From DASUPK01 sp963815045 (GTDB lineage Bacteria > Actinomycetota > Thermoleophilia > Solirubrobacterales > 70-9), in contig CAWFET010000004.1 in NCBI GenBank assembly GCA_963815045.1, forward strand, positions 62,001 through 126,000: 64,000 nucleotides of DNA, written 5' to 3'. Positions 45,633 to 54,565 of the stretch are shown here, piece by piece (the stretch's first letter is position 1; each line of letters starts with the position of its first letter). The notes beneath the pieces are model-generated. The model ran no database searches. It was not told where the DNA came from and worked only from the letters and a program-made list of their open reading frames with translations. The position numbers were made by a program, and so were the translations under genes.

Positions 45633-46742
45633 TCACCCCTTGGCCTTGGCCTTGGCCCGCGCCCGGGCCCGCTTGACGCAGCGCCGCCGCTTCTTGCGAT
45701 TGTGGATCCGCTTGCACTTCCTGAAAGCCTTGGCGTTCTTGGTGGCCCCCGGGGCGGACGCGGTGCGCGGCTGTCCGCCGCTGCCGAAGACGCTCTCGAC
45801 GGGAAGCCCGTAGGCCGAGTCGATGCTCGAGACGTCCGACGCGATCAGCGAGCGCATCGCCGGCCCCGCGACGCGCGTGTAGACCCCCGGCGCATTGGCG
45901 CGCGCGCACCCGTCGCCCCAGCCGGTGATGCCGACGAGCCTGTACCCGCCGCCCTCGAGCGGCGCCTCGAGCGGGCCGCCGCTGTCGCCGAAGCAGCTGT
46001 CGACGCCGCCGTTGAGGTTGCCGGCGCAGAGCATCGTCGAGGGGTCGAAGTCGCTTCCGTAGACGCTGGGGCTCGTACAGGAGGTGTCCGGGATCACGCC
46101 CACGGTCGCCGAGCGCAGCGTGTCAACGGTGTCGCTCGTCTCGCTGGTGGTCCCCCAGCCGCTGATCTCCGGGGTGCTCCCGGCATCCCACAGTGCGCCC
46201 TCGTCCGTGCCTGCGATCTTGATCGGCGTCTGGCCGGATGGCGAAGGGAGTACGAGATAGGCCACGTCGTAGCGAGGCACTCCGTCGCCCTGATAGTTCC
46301 CGTTGAAGTTCGCTCGGAGGATGACCGCGGTGACCGGGATCTCGGCCCCCTGGCTCGAGTCGCTCAGGGTGCTCCGCCCGAGGACCACGTCGACGTCGTT
46401 GGGGTCGATCCTCGCGGTGCCGTCCCCCCCGGGGTCGCTGATCGCACAGGTCAACGAGCAGTCTGGGTCCGTGTCCGCGATGCAGTGCCCGGCCGTGATC
46501 ACGATCCGTGAGGTGAGCAGCGAGCCGCCGCAGAACTGGCGCTGATGCGCGTTCTGGGCCGGCTTCTGCGCCGTGCTGTAGACGACCGCGGCCTGCCAGG
46601 GATAGGTCGAGACCGACGCGGTGCTCCCGCCGACGATCTTCGGCTGAACCGACCCGCCGTCCTGGCCGAGCGCGCTCGCCGGCGCGAGCAGCGCGGCGGC
46701 GGCGAGGGCGCCGGGGACAAGGAACCGGGGCGACTTCCGCAT
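45633..46742 (-). CDS. Secreted trypsin-like serine protease with basic C-terminal tail
   Basis: The 369-residue S1 protease has a signal peptide ending ASALG, an activation cleavage site KIVGGSTA, and the triad TAGHC, YDVAYL and CFGDSGGP. Asp in GVDSCFGDSGG gives trypsin-like specificity for Lys/Arg. After the domain a linker leads to a tail with two Cys (KCKRIHNRKKRRRC) and VKRARARAKAKAKG. It is odd that a protease cutting after Lys/Arg carries such a tail, which could be removed by self-cleavage. It is located outside the cell. Confidence 0.92.
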   Translation of the reverse strand: MRKSPRFLVPGALAAAALLAPASALGQDGGSVQPKIVGGSTASVSTYPWQAAVVYSTAQKPAQNAHQRQFCGGSLLTSRIVITAGHCIADTDPDCSLTCAISDPGGDGTARIDPNDVDVVLGRSTLSDSSQGAEIPVTAVILRANFNGNYQGDGVPRYDVAYLVLPSPSGQTPIKIAGTDEGALWDAGSTPEISGWGTTSETSDTVDTLRSATVGVIPDTSCTSPSVYGSDFDPSTMLCAGNLNGGVDSCFGDSGGPLEAPLEGGGYRLVGITGWGDGCARANAPGVYTRVAGPAMRSLIASDVSSIDSAYGLPVESVFGSGGQPRTASAPGATKNAKAFRKCKRIHNRKKRRRCVKRARARAKAKAKG

Positions 46743-46790
46743 ACCGGGATTACATCGCCACTTGCTGAAAGATGCGTAAGTGGACGACCG

Positions 46791-47819
46791 CTAGCCGATG
46801 GCGACCATGCGCTCGATCGGCAGCTTCGCCTTCGCGGCGATCTCGGGCGAGACCTTCACCTCGAACTTGCCATCGCGGAGCGAGTCGCGAACCTTCGGCA
46901 GCGTGATCATCTTCATGTACTTGCAGAAGGCCATCCGGTTCGCCTCGATCAGCTTCGCCTGCGGGGCCTCTTTCTGGAGCGGGTAGAGCATCCCGTTCTC
47001 CGTGGCGACGATGTACTCGCCGTCCGGGTGCTTCTCCATGTAGGAGAGCATCCCGCCCGTCGAGAGCATCTGGACCCCCTCGGGATCGATGTCGCCCGAG
47101 GCGACGTACTCCATCGCCTGGGTCGCGCATCCGCACTCGGGGTGGATCAGGAACTCGGCGTTCGGATGCTCGTCGCGAACGGTCTTGATGTCATCGGGGC
47201 GAATCCCGGCGTGGACGTGACACTCGCCGTCCCAGATGTGGAAGCGAGCGCGGCGGTCCGGGTCGTCCTTGATCCCGGTCTCACGCTCGACGAAGGCGCC
47301 CAGCCACATGTCGGGCCCGAACAGGATCTCGGTGTCCTCCCCGTGCTCGCGGAGGATGTGCTCGACGACCTGGACCGCGTTGCCCGACGTGCAGCAGTAG
47401 TCGGTCTCGGCCTTCACCTCCGCCGAGGTGTTCACATACATGACCACCACGGCCCCGGGATGCTCCGCCTTCCAGGCCCGGAGCTGGTCGGCGGTAATCG
47501 ACTCCGCCAGCGAGCAGCCGGCGCCGAGGTCGGCGATCAGCACCTTCTTGTCGGGGCAGAGGACCGAGGCCGTCTCGGCCATGAAGTGGACGCCGCAGAA
47601 CTCGATCACGTCGGCGTCGGCCTTCGCCGCCTGGCGGGAGAGGCCGAGCGAGTCGCCGACGAAGTCGGCCACGTCCTGCAGCTCGGGCAACTGGTAGTTG
47701 TGGGCGAGGATGACTGCGTTGCGCTCGGCCGCGAGCGCGCGAACCTCGTCGCTGAGCGTGGCGATCTCCTCCTCGCTCAGCTTGGCGGGAAGCTCGTTGA
47801 CGGTAGGAAGCTCAAGCAC
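46791..47819 (-). CDS. nadA: Quinolinate synthase
   Basis: The 342-residue enzyme condenses iminoaspartate with dihydroxyacetone phosphate to quinolinate. It shows the triplicated alpha/beta layout: AHNYQLPELQDVADFVGDSLGLSR, FCGVHFMAETASVL, MYVNTSAEVKAETDYCCTSGNA, HPECGC and STGGML. Several conserved Cys supply the 4Fe-4S ligands. GTG 47819 is the start. nadC is 5 kb away on the same strand with unrelated genes between, and no nadB is in the window. Confidence 0.95.
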   Translation of the reverse strand: MLELPTVNELPAKLSEEEIATLSDEVRALAAERNAVILAHNYQLPELQDVADFVGDSLGLSRQAAKADADVIEFCGVHFMAETASVLCPDKKVLIADLGAGCSLAESITADQLRAWKAEHPGAVVVMYVNTSAEVKAETDYCCTSGNAVQVVEHILREHGEDTEILFGPDMWLGAFVERETGIKDDPDRRARFHIWDGECHVHAGIRPDDIKTVRDEHPNAEFLIHPECGCATQAMEYVASGDIDPEGVQMLSTGGMLSYMEKHPDGEYIVATENGMLYPLQKEAPQAKLIEANRMAFCKYMKMITLPKVRDSLRDGKFEVKVSPEIAAKAKLPIERMVAIG

Positions 47820-47911
47820 GGCGAGCCGCTCCTTGTCGGTGGATGTTCGCCTCCCCGTGGGGACTGGCGAATGAACTGACCAAAGGTTAGCGCCACCCTA
47901 CTCTCTGCTTC

Positions 47912-48808
47912 ATGCCCGAGCTGCCCGAAGTGGAGATCACCGCGCGCCGCCTGAGCAGCGCGCTCGAGGGCGCCGAGGTCGAATCCGCGCTCGCCACCGG
48001 CGTCGCGACGCTGAAGACATTCGAACCAAGCCTTGACGCGCTGACCGGCGCGCGAATCGAGGGCGTGCGGCGAATCGGCAAGATGCTCGCCGTCGATTTC
48101 TCGACCCCAGCATCAAACGGGTTGCCCCTAATGGGGCACCCTCGCATTACAGGGCCACTGACGCTCCTGATCCACTTGATGTCGGCCGGCCGTCTGCAGC
48201 TCTTCGACAAGCGGGCCTCTCTCAAGGACCGCCGTTCCCGCCTCCTCGTCCGGATCGCCGACGGCCGTGAGCTCCGGCTGCGCGAGTTCGGCACCAAGCA
48301 GGCCGCCTGGGCGAGGCTGCTGCCCCGCGATCAGGTCGAGCAGGACGAGATGGTCGCGACGCTCGGCCCGGACGCCTGGCCGGCGCCGCCCCTGGATCGG
48401 TTCCGCGAGGCGATCGACCATCCGCGCCACCTCCATCCCCTGCTTCGACACCAGCGCGACCTCGCCGGCATCGGCCGGTCCTGGGTGGACGAGATCCTCT
48501 GGGAGGCGAAGCTGTCCCCGTTCAAGAAGGGATCGGATCTGCGGGGCGAGGAGGTCAAGGCGATCCACGACGCACTGCACGTTCTCGGCGACGCAATCGA
48601 CCACTACGAGGACGTCGTCGGCGAGCAGATCCCGGACAAGATGCCGATGCCGCTCAAGGTGCATCGCCATGAGGGCGAACCGTGCCCCAGGTGCGGCACC
48701 ACGATCGAGGCCGTCTTCTTCTCCGAGCACCAGATGAACTACTGCCCGCAGGAGCAGACCGAGGGCCGCGTCCTCAAGGACCGGCGTCTCTCGCGCCTGC
48801 TCAAGTAG
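47912..48808 (+). CDS. Fpg/Nei-family DNA glycosylase with altered zinc finger
   Basis: The 298-residue protein begins PELPEVEITARRL, with Pro as the catalytic nucleophile and the Glu residues of the family. The helix-two-turn-helix spans about residues 165-230 (HQRDLAGIGRSWVDEILWEAKLSP). The zinc finger has CPRC, 16 residues, then CPQE, so the fourth Cys of the normal C-x2-C pair is Glu, and the Arg that contacts DNA is not obvious. It should excise oxidised bases; the altered finger makes substrate uncertain. Confidence 0.88.
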   Translation: MPELPEVEITARRLSSALEGAEVESALATGVATLKTFEPSLDALTGARIEGVRRIGKMLAVDFSTPASNGLPLMGHPRITGPLTLLIHLMSAGRLQLFDKRASLKDRRSRLLVRIADGRELRLREFGTKQAAWARLLPRDQVEQDEMVATLGPDAWPAPPLDRFREAIDHPRHLHPLLRHQRDLAGIGRSWVDEILWEAKLSPFKKGSDLRGEEVKAIHDALHVLGDAIDHYEDVVGEQIPDKMPMPLKVHRHEGEPCPRCGTTIEAVFFSEHQMNYCPQEQTEGRVLKDRRLSRLLK

Positions 48809-48902
48809 GTAGTCACCCGCAGTCCTGTCCCGGTTTTACCCGGATTCGGGTGAGTGCCACTCAAGGTCCCGGCTCATAGTGCGATGAGACAGGTAGAGGT
48901 AA

Positions 48903-51488
48903 GTGGACAAACGAACCCCCCGCCCCGCGAGGTTCCTGCTCGCTATCGCCGCTTCAGGGCTGGCGGCGGGCGTGTTGGGCAACGCCCTCGGCCATACGGG
49001 CGATCTGACCGCGGCCCTGCTCGACGGCTCCATCATCGCCGCCGGGACCGCCACGCTGATCGCCGCGAGCGCCCGCTCGGACAGATTCCGGCTCGTTTGG
49101 GGAAGCGTCGGGCTCGCCCAGCTGCTTTATGGGCTCGGCGAGATCAACCTCGACTTCGTCCAGCACGGTCTGACCGTCTTCCCCACGACCTCGGACTTCC
49201 TCTGGCTCGCCTACTACCCGCTCGTGCTGCTGGCGGTCGCGGTCTACCTTGCGGACGGCCGCTCGCTGCGGCCCCTCATCTGGGTGGATGGGACGATCGT
49301 TGTGCTGGTGCTGGTCGCCGCGAGCTTTGCGCTGCTCCTTGGCAACGTCATTGACGCCGCGGACGCCCCTGCGCAATTCGTCCGGGGCCAGGTCGTCTAT
49401 CCCGTGCTCGACCTCTGTTTCGTCGCATTCGCCCTGGTGCTCGGCTTCGCCGGACGCTGGCGGCTTGGTCCCGCCTTCTACCTCACGGGCGGCGCCGCGC
49501 TGACGCTGCTCGTCACGGACCTGGTCTATTTCCACCAACTCGCCTCCGACACCTACGTCGCCGGAACCGTGCTGGACGCGGGGTGGGCGGCGACGATGCT
49601 GCTGATGTCCATGGCCTCGATGACGACCCTTCGCCGACCCGGGCAGGACCAGCCCGTGGTCCGGAGAATCAACGTCCTCTCGCTCATAGTGATCCCGCTG
49701 GCGCTCGCCCTGCTGATCTGGGGAGCGGACCATCCCAACAGGATCGTGACGGTCTCCTGTGCCGCCGCGGCGATCACCCTGCTGGCCATCAGGCTGCTGA
49801 TCGCCTCCAACGAGATCCGGCACCTTGCGGAGGACAACGAAGAGATCATCACGAGTGCCGGCGAGGGCATTCTCCGAGCGGATGCGCAGGGCCGCATCAC
49901 CTACGCAAACCCGGCGGCGTGCAAGATGCTCGGTGTCAGCGGCCGCGAGATCCTCGGAAGGGCCGGCCACGAGCTGTTCCACCACTCCCACGAGAATGGC
50001 TCGCGCTACCCCGCCGCGGACTGCCCGATTCACAATGTTGGGGGCAGCGAGCATGTCGTCAGGGTCAGCGACGAGGTTTTTTGGCGTCGGGATGGCACCA
50101 GCTTCCCGGTCGACTACACGGCGGCGGCCGTCCGGGACAACGGCCAGGCCATCGGTGTCGTGGTCGTCTTCGACGACGTCACTCGGCAGCGCTCCCTCGA
50201 GGACCGGCTGCGTTATCAGGCGAGCCACGACTACCTGACCGGGCTCCTCAACAGACGGGCGTTCGGAGAGAAGGTCGAGGAGCAGATCCGCTACGCCCAG
50301 CGCTATGGGATCACCGGGGCGCTGCTGATCGTCGATCTGGACTCGTTCAAGCTGATCAACGACTCATTTGGCTACAGCGTGGGCGACGACGTGGTCAAAC
50401 AGGTATCGACCGTGCTTCGCAAGCGACTGCGCAAGACAGACGTGCTCGCCCGGATGGGCGGCGACGAATTCGCCGTGCTCCTGCCAGAGGCGGGCGAAGA
50501 GGAAGCGGTGCACACGGGCAGGGACCTGATCCGGGCGATCAAGTCCGACACCGAGCCGAGCCTCGGAGCCAGCGTCGGCCTGGCGACCTTCGGGGGTCCC
50601 GACGAGGTGGTCGCCGACGATCTGATCGTCCGAGCCGACATCGCGCTCTATCAGGCCAAGCAGCGCAGCGGCTCCGTGATCGCCTGGAACGGCCAGAAGA
50701 CCCACCACCTCACCTGGGTCGACACGATTCGCGACGCCATGCGTGACGACCGCATCGTCGTCTATTCACAGCCCATCCTGAGCCTGAGGAGCAACAGGAT
50801 CGAAGGCGAGGAGCTGTTGGTGCGCATGATCTCCCCCGACGGCGAGGTGATCGCCCCGGGCGCGTTCCTGCCGACCGCCGAGCGGTACGGATTGGCGCAG
50901 GACATCGACCGACTGGTGATGAACCGGGCGCTCGAGCTCGCCAGGTCGGGCCGTCGAATCGCCGTCAACGTCTCCGCCCACTCGATCGACGACGACGTGC
51001 TGATCTCGCTGATGGACGGGGCCAGGGAAGACGGGGTCGACCTCGGCCTCGTGACGGTGGAGATCACCGAGACCGCGGCGGTCAGCCATGCCGACGAGGC
51101 ACACCGCTTCGCCGAGCGCCTGCAGCGGATGGGATGCGGTCTCGCCCTGGATGACTTCGGCACCGGCTTGAGCTCGCTCAGCTACCTGAAGCACATTCCG
51201 GCCCAGGTGCTGAAGATCGACATGGAGTTCGTGCGCGGGGTTTCGGGAAGCTCCCTCGACCAGTACCTGGTGCGGACCATCGTCGGGATCGCGCGCCGCC
51301 TGGGGCAGGTGACGATCGCAGAGGGAGTCGAGGACGCCGCCACCCTGACGACGCTGCGTCGCTTCGAAGTCGACTTCGCCCAGGGCTACTTCATCGGCAG
51401 GCCCGCTCCGGTCGACTTCGGCCACGCTCCGAAGCTTTCTCCGGAGGTCGACGAACAGGTCGCCGCGACCGTGGTCAGCGGCTGTTGA
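48903..51488 (+). CDS. Membrane GGDEF-EAL protein with PAS domain
   Basis: The 861-residue protein has about eight membrane helices (residues 10-320), a PAS domain (ITSAGEGILRADAQGRITYANPAACKMLG), a GGDEF domain with intact MGGDEFAVLL and HDYLTGLLNRRAF, and an EAL domain in which the signature is EEL (EGEELLVRM) but DDFGTG and AEGVED are kept. Both cyclic-di-GMP synthesis and breakdown are thus possible. GTG 48903 follows AGAGGTAA. The integral N-terminus should sense a membrane or external signal. No c-di-GMP effector is encoded nearby. Confidence 0.93.
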   Translation: MDKRTPRPARFLLAIAASGLAAGVLGNALGHTGDLTAALLDGSIIAAGTATLIAASARSDRFRLVWGSVGLAQLLYGLGEINLDFVQHGLTVFPTTSDFLWLAYYPLVLLAVAVYLADGRSLRPLIWVDGTIVVLVLVAASFALLLGNVIDAADAPAQFVRGQVVYPVLDLCFVAFALVLGFAGRWRLGPAFYLTGGAALTLLVTDLVYFHQLASDTYVAGTVLDAGWAATMLLMSMASMTTLRRPGQDQPVVRRINVLSLIVIPLALALLIWGADHPNRIVTVSCAAAAITLLAIRLLIASNEIRHLAEDNEEIITSAGEGILRADAQGRITYANPAACKMLGVSGREILGRAGHELFHHSHENGSRYPAADCPIHNVGGSEHVVRVSDEVFWRRDGTSFPVDYTAAAVRDNGQAIGVVVVFDDVTRQRSLEDRLRYQASHDYLTGLLNRRAFGEKVEEQIRYAQRYGITGALLIVDLDSFKLINDSFGYSVGDDVVKQVSTVLRKRLRKTDVLARMGGDEFAVLLPEAGEEEAVHTGRDLIRAIKSDTEPSLGASVGLATFGGPDEVVADDLIVRADIALYQAKQRSGSVIAWNGQKTHHLTWVDTIRDAMRDDRIVVYSQPILSLRSNRIEGEELLVRMISPDGEVIAPGAFLPTAERYGLAQDIDRLVMNRALELARSGRRIAVNVSAHSIDDDVLISLMDGAREDGVDLGLVTVEITETAAVSHADEAHRFAERLQRMGCGLALDDFGTGLSSLSYLKHIPAQVLKIDMEFVRGVSGSSLDQYLVRTIVGIARRLGQVTIAEGVEDAATLTTLRRFEVDFAQGYFIGRPAPVDFGHAPKLSPEVDEQVAATVVSGC

Positions 51489-51510
51489 CAGTGCGCGGCT
51501 GCCGCAACCG

Positions 51511-52026
51511 CTAGCGCCCGGTCACCCGTCGGATCACGCCCCGCCCGATCGTCAGCGGGTGGGTCATCAGGGTCTGGAGCCGGCCGGTGATGCTGAGCGG
51601 GTCGCGGGCGATGCCGAGCTGGCGAAGCACCGTGGTCTGGTCGAAGTAGACGCGCTCGCAGACGAGCTCGTCGCCCTCGAAGACGAAGATGGCCAGGATC
51701 GGCAGCTCGAACTCGCGGCCGGTCGGAGGAAGGCTGCGCAGCGGTCCCCTGTGGGTGCCGCGCACGACCGCCTCGACCAAGACCGCGTCGTCGGCGTGGT
51801 GCAGGGCGAGCAGCTCGTTGCGCTGATCGGGGAAGGCGCGGCGGGTGTCGTCGTAGTAGCCCGAGACCTCCTCCGGCCCGTCGTAGACCTCTCCGGTGGC
51901 GATCAGCTCGTAGCGGGGGTGCTCGAAGGTGTCGAGCGTGGCGTCGAACTCGTGCCGGTTCTCCGAGTCCATGTGCTCGCGGACGATCTCCTCGCGCTTC
52001 TTCCTGATGGCTGCGCTGGGTGTCAT
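51511..52026 (-). CDS. SnoaL/NTF2-like protein
   Basis: The 171-residue protein is the diverged twin of the next gene upstream, with the same pattern: helix REEIVREHMDSENRHEFDATLDTFEHPRYELIATGEVYDG, then AIFVFEGDELVCERVYFDQTTVLRQLGIARDPLS and a C-terminal TIGRGVIRRVTGR. The fold forms a cone-shaped pocket for small molecules. It lies two bases after the paralogue's stop, so they are co-transcribed after tandem duplication. Ligand unknown. Confidence 0.82.
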   Translation of the reverse strand: MTPSAAIRKKREEIVREHMDSENRHEFDATLDTFEHPRYELIATGEVYDGPEEVSGYYDDTRRAFPDQRNELLALHHADDAVLVEAVVRGTHRGPLRSLPPTGREFELPILAIFVFEGDELVCERVYFDQTTVLRQLGIARDPLSITGRLQTLMTHPLTIGRGVIRRVTGR

Positions 52027-52028
52027 CC

Positions 52029-52535
52029 CTACCTCCCGATCACCCGGCGCACGATGCCGCGCGAGATCGTCAGCGGGTGGCTCGCGGCCGTCTCGAGCCG
52101 GCCGGTCAGGCTCGTCGGCTCCCTGGCGATCCCCAGCTGCTGCAGGACCGTGGAGGTGTCGTAGTAGACGCGCTCGCAGACCAGGCCCTCGTCCTCGAAG
52201 ACGAAGATGGCGAGGAACTGCTGCTCCCAGCGGCGCCCTGTGGGCGGCAGGCCGCGAAACGGGCCGGTATGGGTTCCGCGGGCAATGGCCTCCATCAGGA
52301 CCGCGTCGTCCGCCGTGTGCAGCTTGACGATCTCGATCTCCTGGTCGGGGAAGGCGCGGTCGAAATCGCGCCAATGGGCCATCACCTGCTCGGCCCCGTC
52401 GTAGACCTCGTCGGTGGCGACGTACTCGTAGCGGGGGTGCTGGAACGTGGCGAGCGCCGTCTCGTAGTCGGCGGCGTTCTCGGCCTCGACGTGCTTGCGG
52501 ACGAGCTCCTCGCGCTTTGCCGCGGCGGTGGCCAT
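52029..52535 (-). CDS. SnoaL/NTF2-like protein (tandem paralogue)
   Basis: The 168-residue protein shares EVYDGAEQVMAHW, FPDQ, FRGLPPTGRR and the C-terminal SRGIVRRVIGR with its neighbour, and the fold is the SnoaL-like ester-cyclase type (steroid isomerase related). It starts nine bases after the nadC stop and may be read through from nadC. Catalytic residues are not evident. Confidence 0.82.
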   Translation of the reverse strand: MATAAAKREELVRKHVEAENAADYETALATFQHPRYEYVATDEVYDGAEQVMAHWRDFDRAFPDQEIEIVKLHTADDAVLMEAIARGTHTGPFRGLPPTGRRWEQQFLAIFVFEDEGLVCERVYYDTSTVLQQLGIAREPTSLTGRLETAASHPLTISRGIVRRVIGR

Positions 52536-52544
52536 CGAGCGACT

Positions 52545-53384
52545 CTATAGCTCGAGCGTCATGCTCAGGTCGAGGGCCGGCGCGGAGTGGGTGAGAGCGC
52601 CCACCGACACGAAATCCACCCCCGTTGCAGCGATTTCCTCGACCGTGTCGAGTGTGACGCCGCCCGAGGCTTCGAGCTCCGGGCCGCTCGAGCCTCCGGC
52701 CGCCGCGACCGCCTCGCGGAGCTCGGCCGGGCTCATGTTGTCGAGCAGCAGGCGATCCGCCCCGGCCTCCGCACCCTGCCGGACCTCGTCGAGGTTGCGG
52801 CATTCGACCTCCACCGGAAGATCGGGCTGCGCCTCTCGCGCGCGCCTCACGGCCTCCCCCACCCCGCCCGCCAGCGCGGCGTGGTTCTCCTTGATCAGGA
52901 TCGCGTCATAGAGGCCCATCCGATGGTTGGTGCCACCGCCGGCGGCCACAGCGGCCTTCTCCAGCGCCCGCAGCCCAGGCAGCGTCTTCCGGGTGTCGAG
53001 GATCCGGGCCCCCGTGCCGTCGACCGCCCGAACGAACCTGGCGGTCAGCGTCGCCACGCCGGAGAGGTGGCAGAGCAGGTTGAGCGCGGTGCGCTCGGCG
53101 GCCAGAAGCGCGCGCGCCGAGCCGGCCACGCGCGCGACCTCGGCCGGGACCTCGTCGCGCCACTCGGCCTCGGGCGCGACCGCCTCGAGGTCGCCGGCCT
53201 GCGCCTGCCGGAAGACCTCGGCGGCAACGTCGATTCCGAAGAGGACGCCGGGCGCCTTCTGCGTGATCGTCGCCCTACCGGTGGCGTCGCCGGGCACCAC
53301 GGCCACCGCCGTGACGTCCCCCGCGCCCAGATCCTCCTGCAGGGCGCGGGCGACGAGCTCGCGCGTGTCGGCGTCGATCTCCAT
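52545..53384 (-). CDS. nadC: Quinolinate phosphoribosyltransferase
   Basis: The 279-residue enzyme converts quinolinate and PRPP to nicotinate mononucleotide. Motifs: LQEDLGAGDVTA at the start, ERTALNLLCHLSGVAT, DTRKTLPGLRALEKAAVAAGGGTNHRMGLYDAILIKENH and VEVECRNLDEV, ending LEASGGV and VGALTHSAPALDLSM. It works with NadA. The plus-strand sigma gene diverges from it 41 bases away. Confidence 0.95.
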   Translation of the reverse strand: MEIDADTRELVARALQEDLGAGDVTAVAVVPGDATGRATITQKAPGVLFGIDVAAEVFRQAQAGDLEAVAPEAEWRDEVPAEVARVAGSARALLAAERTALNLLCHLSGVATLTARFVRAVDGTGARILDTRKTLPGLRALEKAAVAAGGGTNHRMGLYDAILIKENHAALAGGVGEAVRRAREAQPDLPVEVECRNLDEVRQGAEAGADRLLLDNMSPAELREAVAAAGGSSGPELEASGGVTLDTVEEIAATGVDFVSVGALTHSAPALDLSMTLEL

Positions 53385-53425
53385 CCGCTCACAATCTCAC
53401 GAAAGCCCGGTGTGCGACGTTTTAG

Positions 53426-53932
53426 GTGCGGATGCGAGATGAGACCCTTCCCCCCTTCCAATCGCTGCTCGACGAGCATGGCTCCGACGTGCTCGGATTC
53501 CTGGTCGCGACGGTCGGTCCCCACGACGCCGAGGACTGCTTTCAGGAGACCTTCATCGCCGCCCTTCGCGCCTACCCGAAGCTCGAGCACGCGAGCAACC
53601 TGCACTCATGGCTGCTCACGATCGCCCACCGCAAGGCGATCGACCATCACCGCGCCCGCGGCCGCCGGGCCGTACCGGCCGGCAGCCCGGAGGAGGTCGC
53701 CGGTGGCAAACCGAGCTCGAACAATCGCCCGGACACCGTCGTCGCGGGCGGCGATCCCGACCTCTGGCAAGCCGTCAGCGGCCTGCCGCCCAAGCAGCGC
53801 AGCGCCGTCGTGCTGCGCTTCGCCACCGACATGTCATACGCCGGCATCGCCAGGGCACTCGACTGCTCGCAGGACGCCGCTCGCCGCAACGTCCACGAGG
53901 GACTTCAGAAGCTGAGAGGTGAATTCGCATGA
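53426..53932 (+). CDS. ECF sigma factor coupled to a DNA alkyl-repair gene
   Basis: The 168-residue sigma-70-family protein has region 2 (VLGFLVATVGPHDAEDCFQETFIAALRAYPKL and LHSWLLTIAHRKAIDHHRARGRR) and region 4 (LPPKQRSAVVLRFATDMSYAGIARALDCSQDAARRNVHEGLQKLR). GTG 53426 or ATG 53432 may be the start. Its TGA overlaps the ATG of the next gene (ATGA), which encodes an Ogt-like protein in place of a classical anti-sigma factor. Confidence 0.88.
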   Translation: MRMRDETLPPFQSLLDEHGSDVLGFLVATVGPHDAEDCFQETFIAALRAYPKLEHASNLHSWLLTIAHRKAIDHHRARGRRAVPAGSPEEVAGGKPSSNNRPDTVVAGGDPDLWQAVSGLPPKQRSAVVLRFATDMSYAGIARALDCSQDAARRNVHEGLQKLRGEFA

Positions 53933-54561
53933 ACCCGCTGACCGAAAAGCAACTCTCCAAGATGCTCCGCAACGCGCCCCCCGGTGGCGATCTCGACCGG
54001 GCGGTCCAGGGCGTCCTCGCCCGGGCCGAGCGCGACGGGCTGGTCGACGTGGCCTACGCGCCGGTCGACTCCCCCTTCGGGAAGCTCCTGGTAGCCCGCA
54101 CCGACCGCGGGGTGGTTCGCCTGGCGCTGCCCAAGCACCGCGGCCACCAGCAGACCGCGGACGAGGTCCTGGAGGATCTGGCGCGCTATGTCTCGCCGCG
54201 GGTGCTCGAGTCTCCCAAGCGCCTCGACGAGGAGCGCCGCGAGCTGGAGGAGTACTTCGAGGGCAGGCGCCACCACTTCGACGTGCCGGTCGACTGGGCG
54301 CTGACTCCGCGGGGATTCCGGAACCGCGCCCTCCACGCGGTCTCGCGGATCCCGTATGGCGAGACCCGGACCTACGGCGAGATCGCCAAGCAGGCGGGCA
54401 ACCCGCGCGCCTACCGCGCCGCCGGGACGGCCTGCGGCCGCAACGCGATCCCGCTGATCGTGCCCTGCCACCGCGTTCTGCAGTCGGGCGGAGGCGTCGG
54501 CAACTACGGCGGCGGGCCGGAGATGAAGCGGGCCCTGCTCGACCTCGAGGGCGCGCTCTAG
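53929..54561 (+). CDS. ogt: Methylated-DNA-protein-cysteine methyltransferase with N-terminal extension
   Basis: The 210-residue protein has the suicide-repair site PCHRVL and the surrounding GETRTYGEIAKQAGNPRAYRAAGTACGRNAIP, and should remove alkyl groups from O6-guanine. About 45 residues precede the usual beginning (MNPLTEKQLSKMLRNAPPGG), longer than in E. coli Ogt. Since the gene is translationally coupled to an ECF sigma gene, this extension could serve as an anti-sigma segment; that is inference. Confidence 0.9.
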   Translation: MNPLTEKQLSKMLRNAPPGGDLDRAVQGVLARAERDGLVDVAYAPVDSPFGKLLVARTDRGVVRLALPKHRGHQQTADEVLEDLARYVSPRVLESPKRLDEERRELEEYFEGRRHHFDVPVDWALTPRGFRNRALHAVSRIPYGETRTYGEIAKQAGNPRAYRAAGTACGRNAIPLIVPCHRVLQSGGGVGNYGGGPEMKRALLDLEGAL

Positions 54562-54565
54562 TCCT

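Noticed and set aside
46791..53384. A nad operon from nadA to nadC
   Set aside because: Plus-strand genes for the glycosylase and the GGDEF-EAL protein lie between them and no nadB is present.
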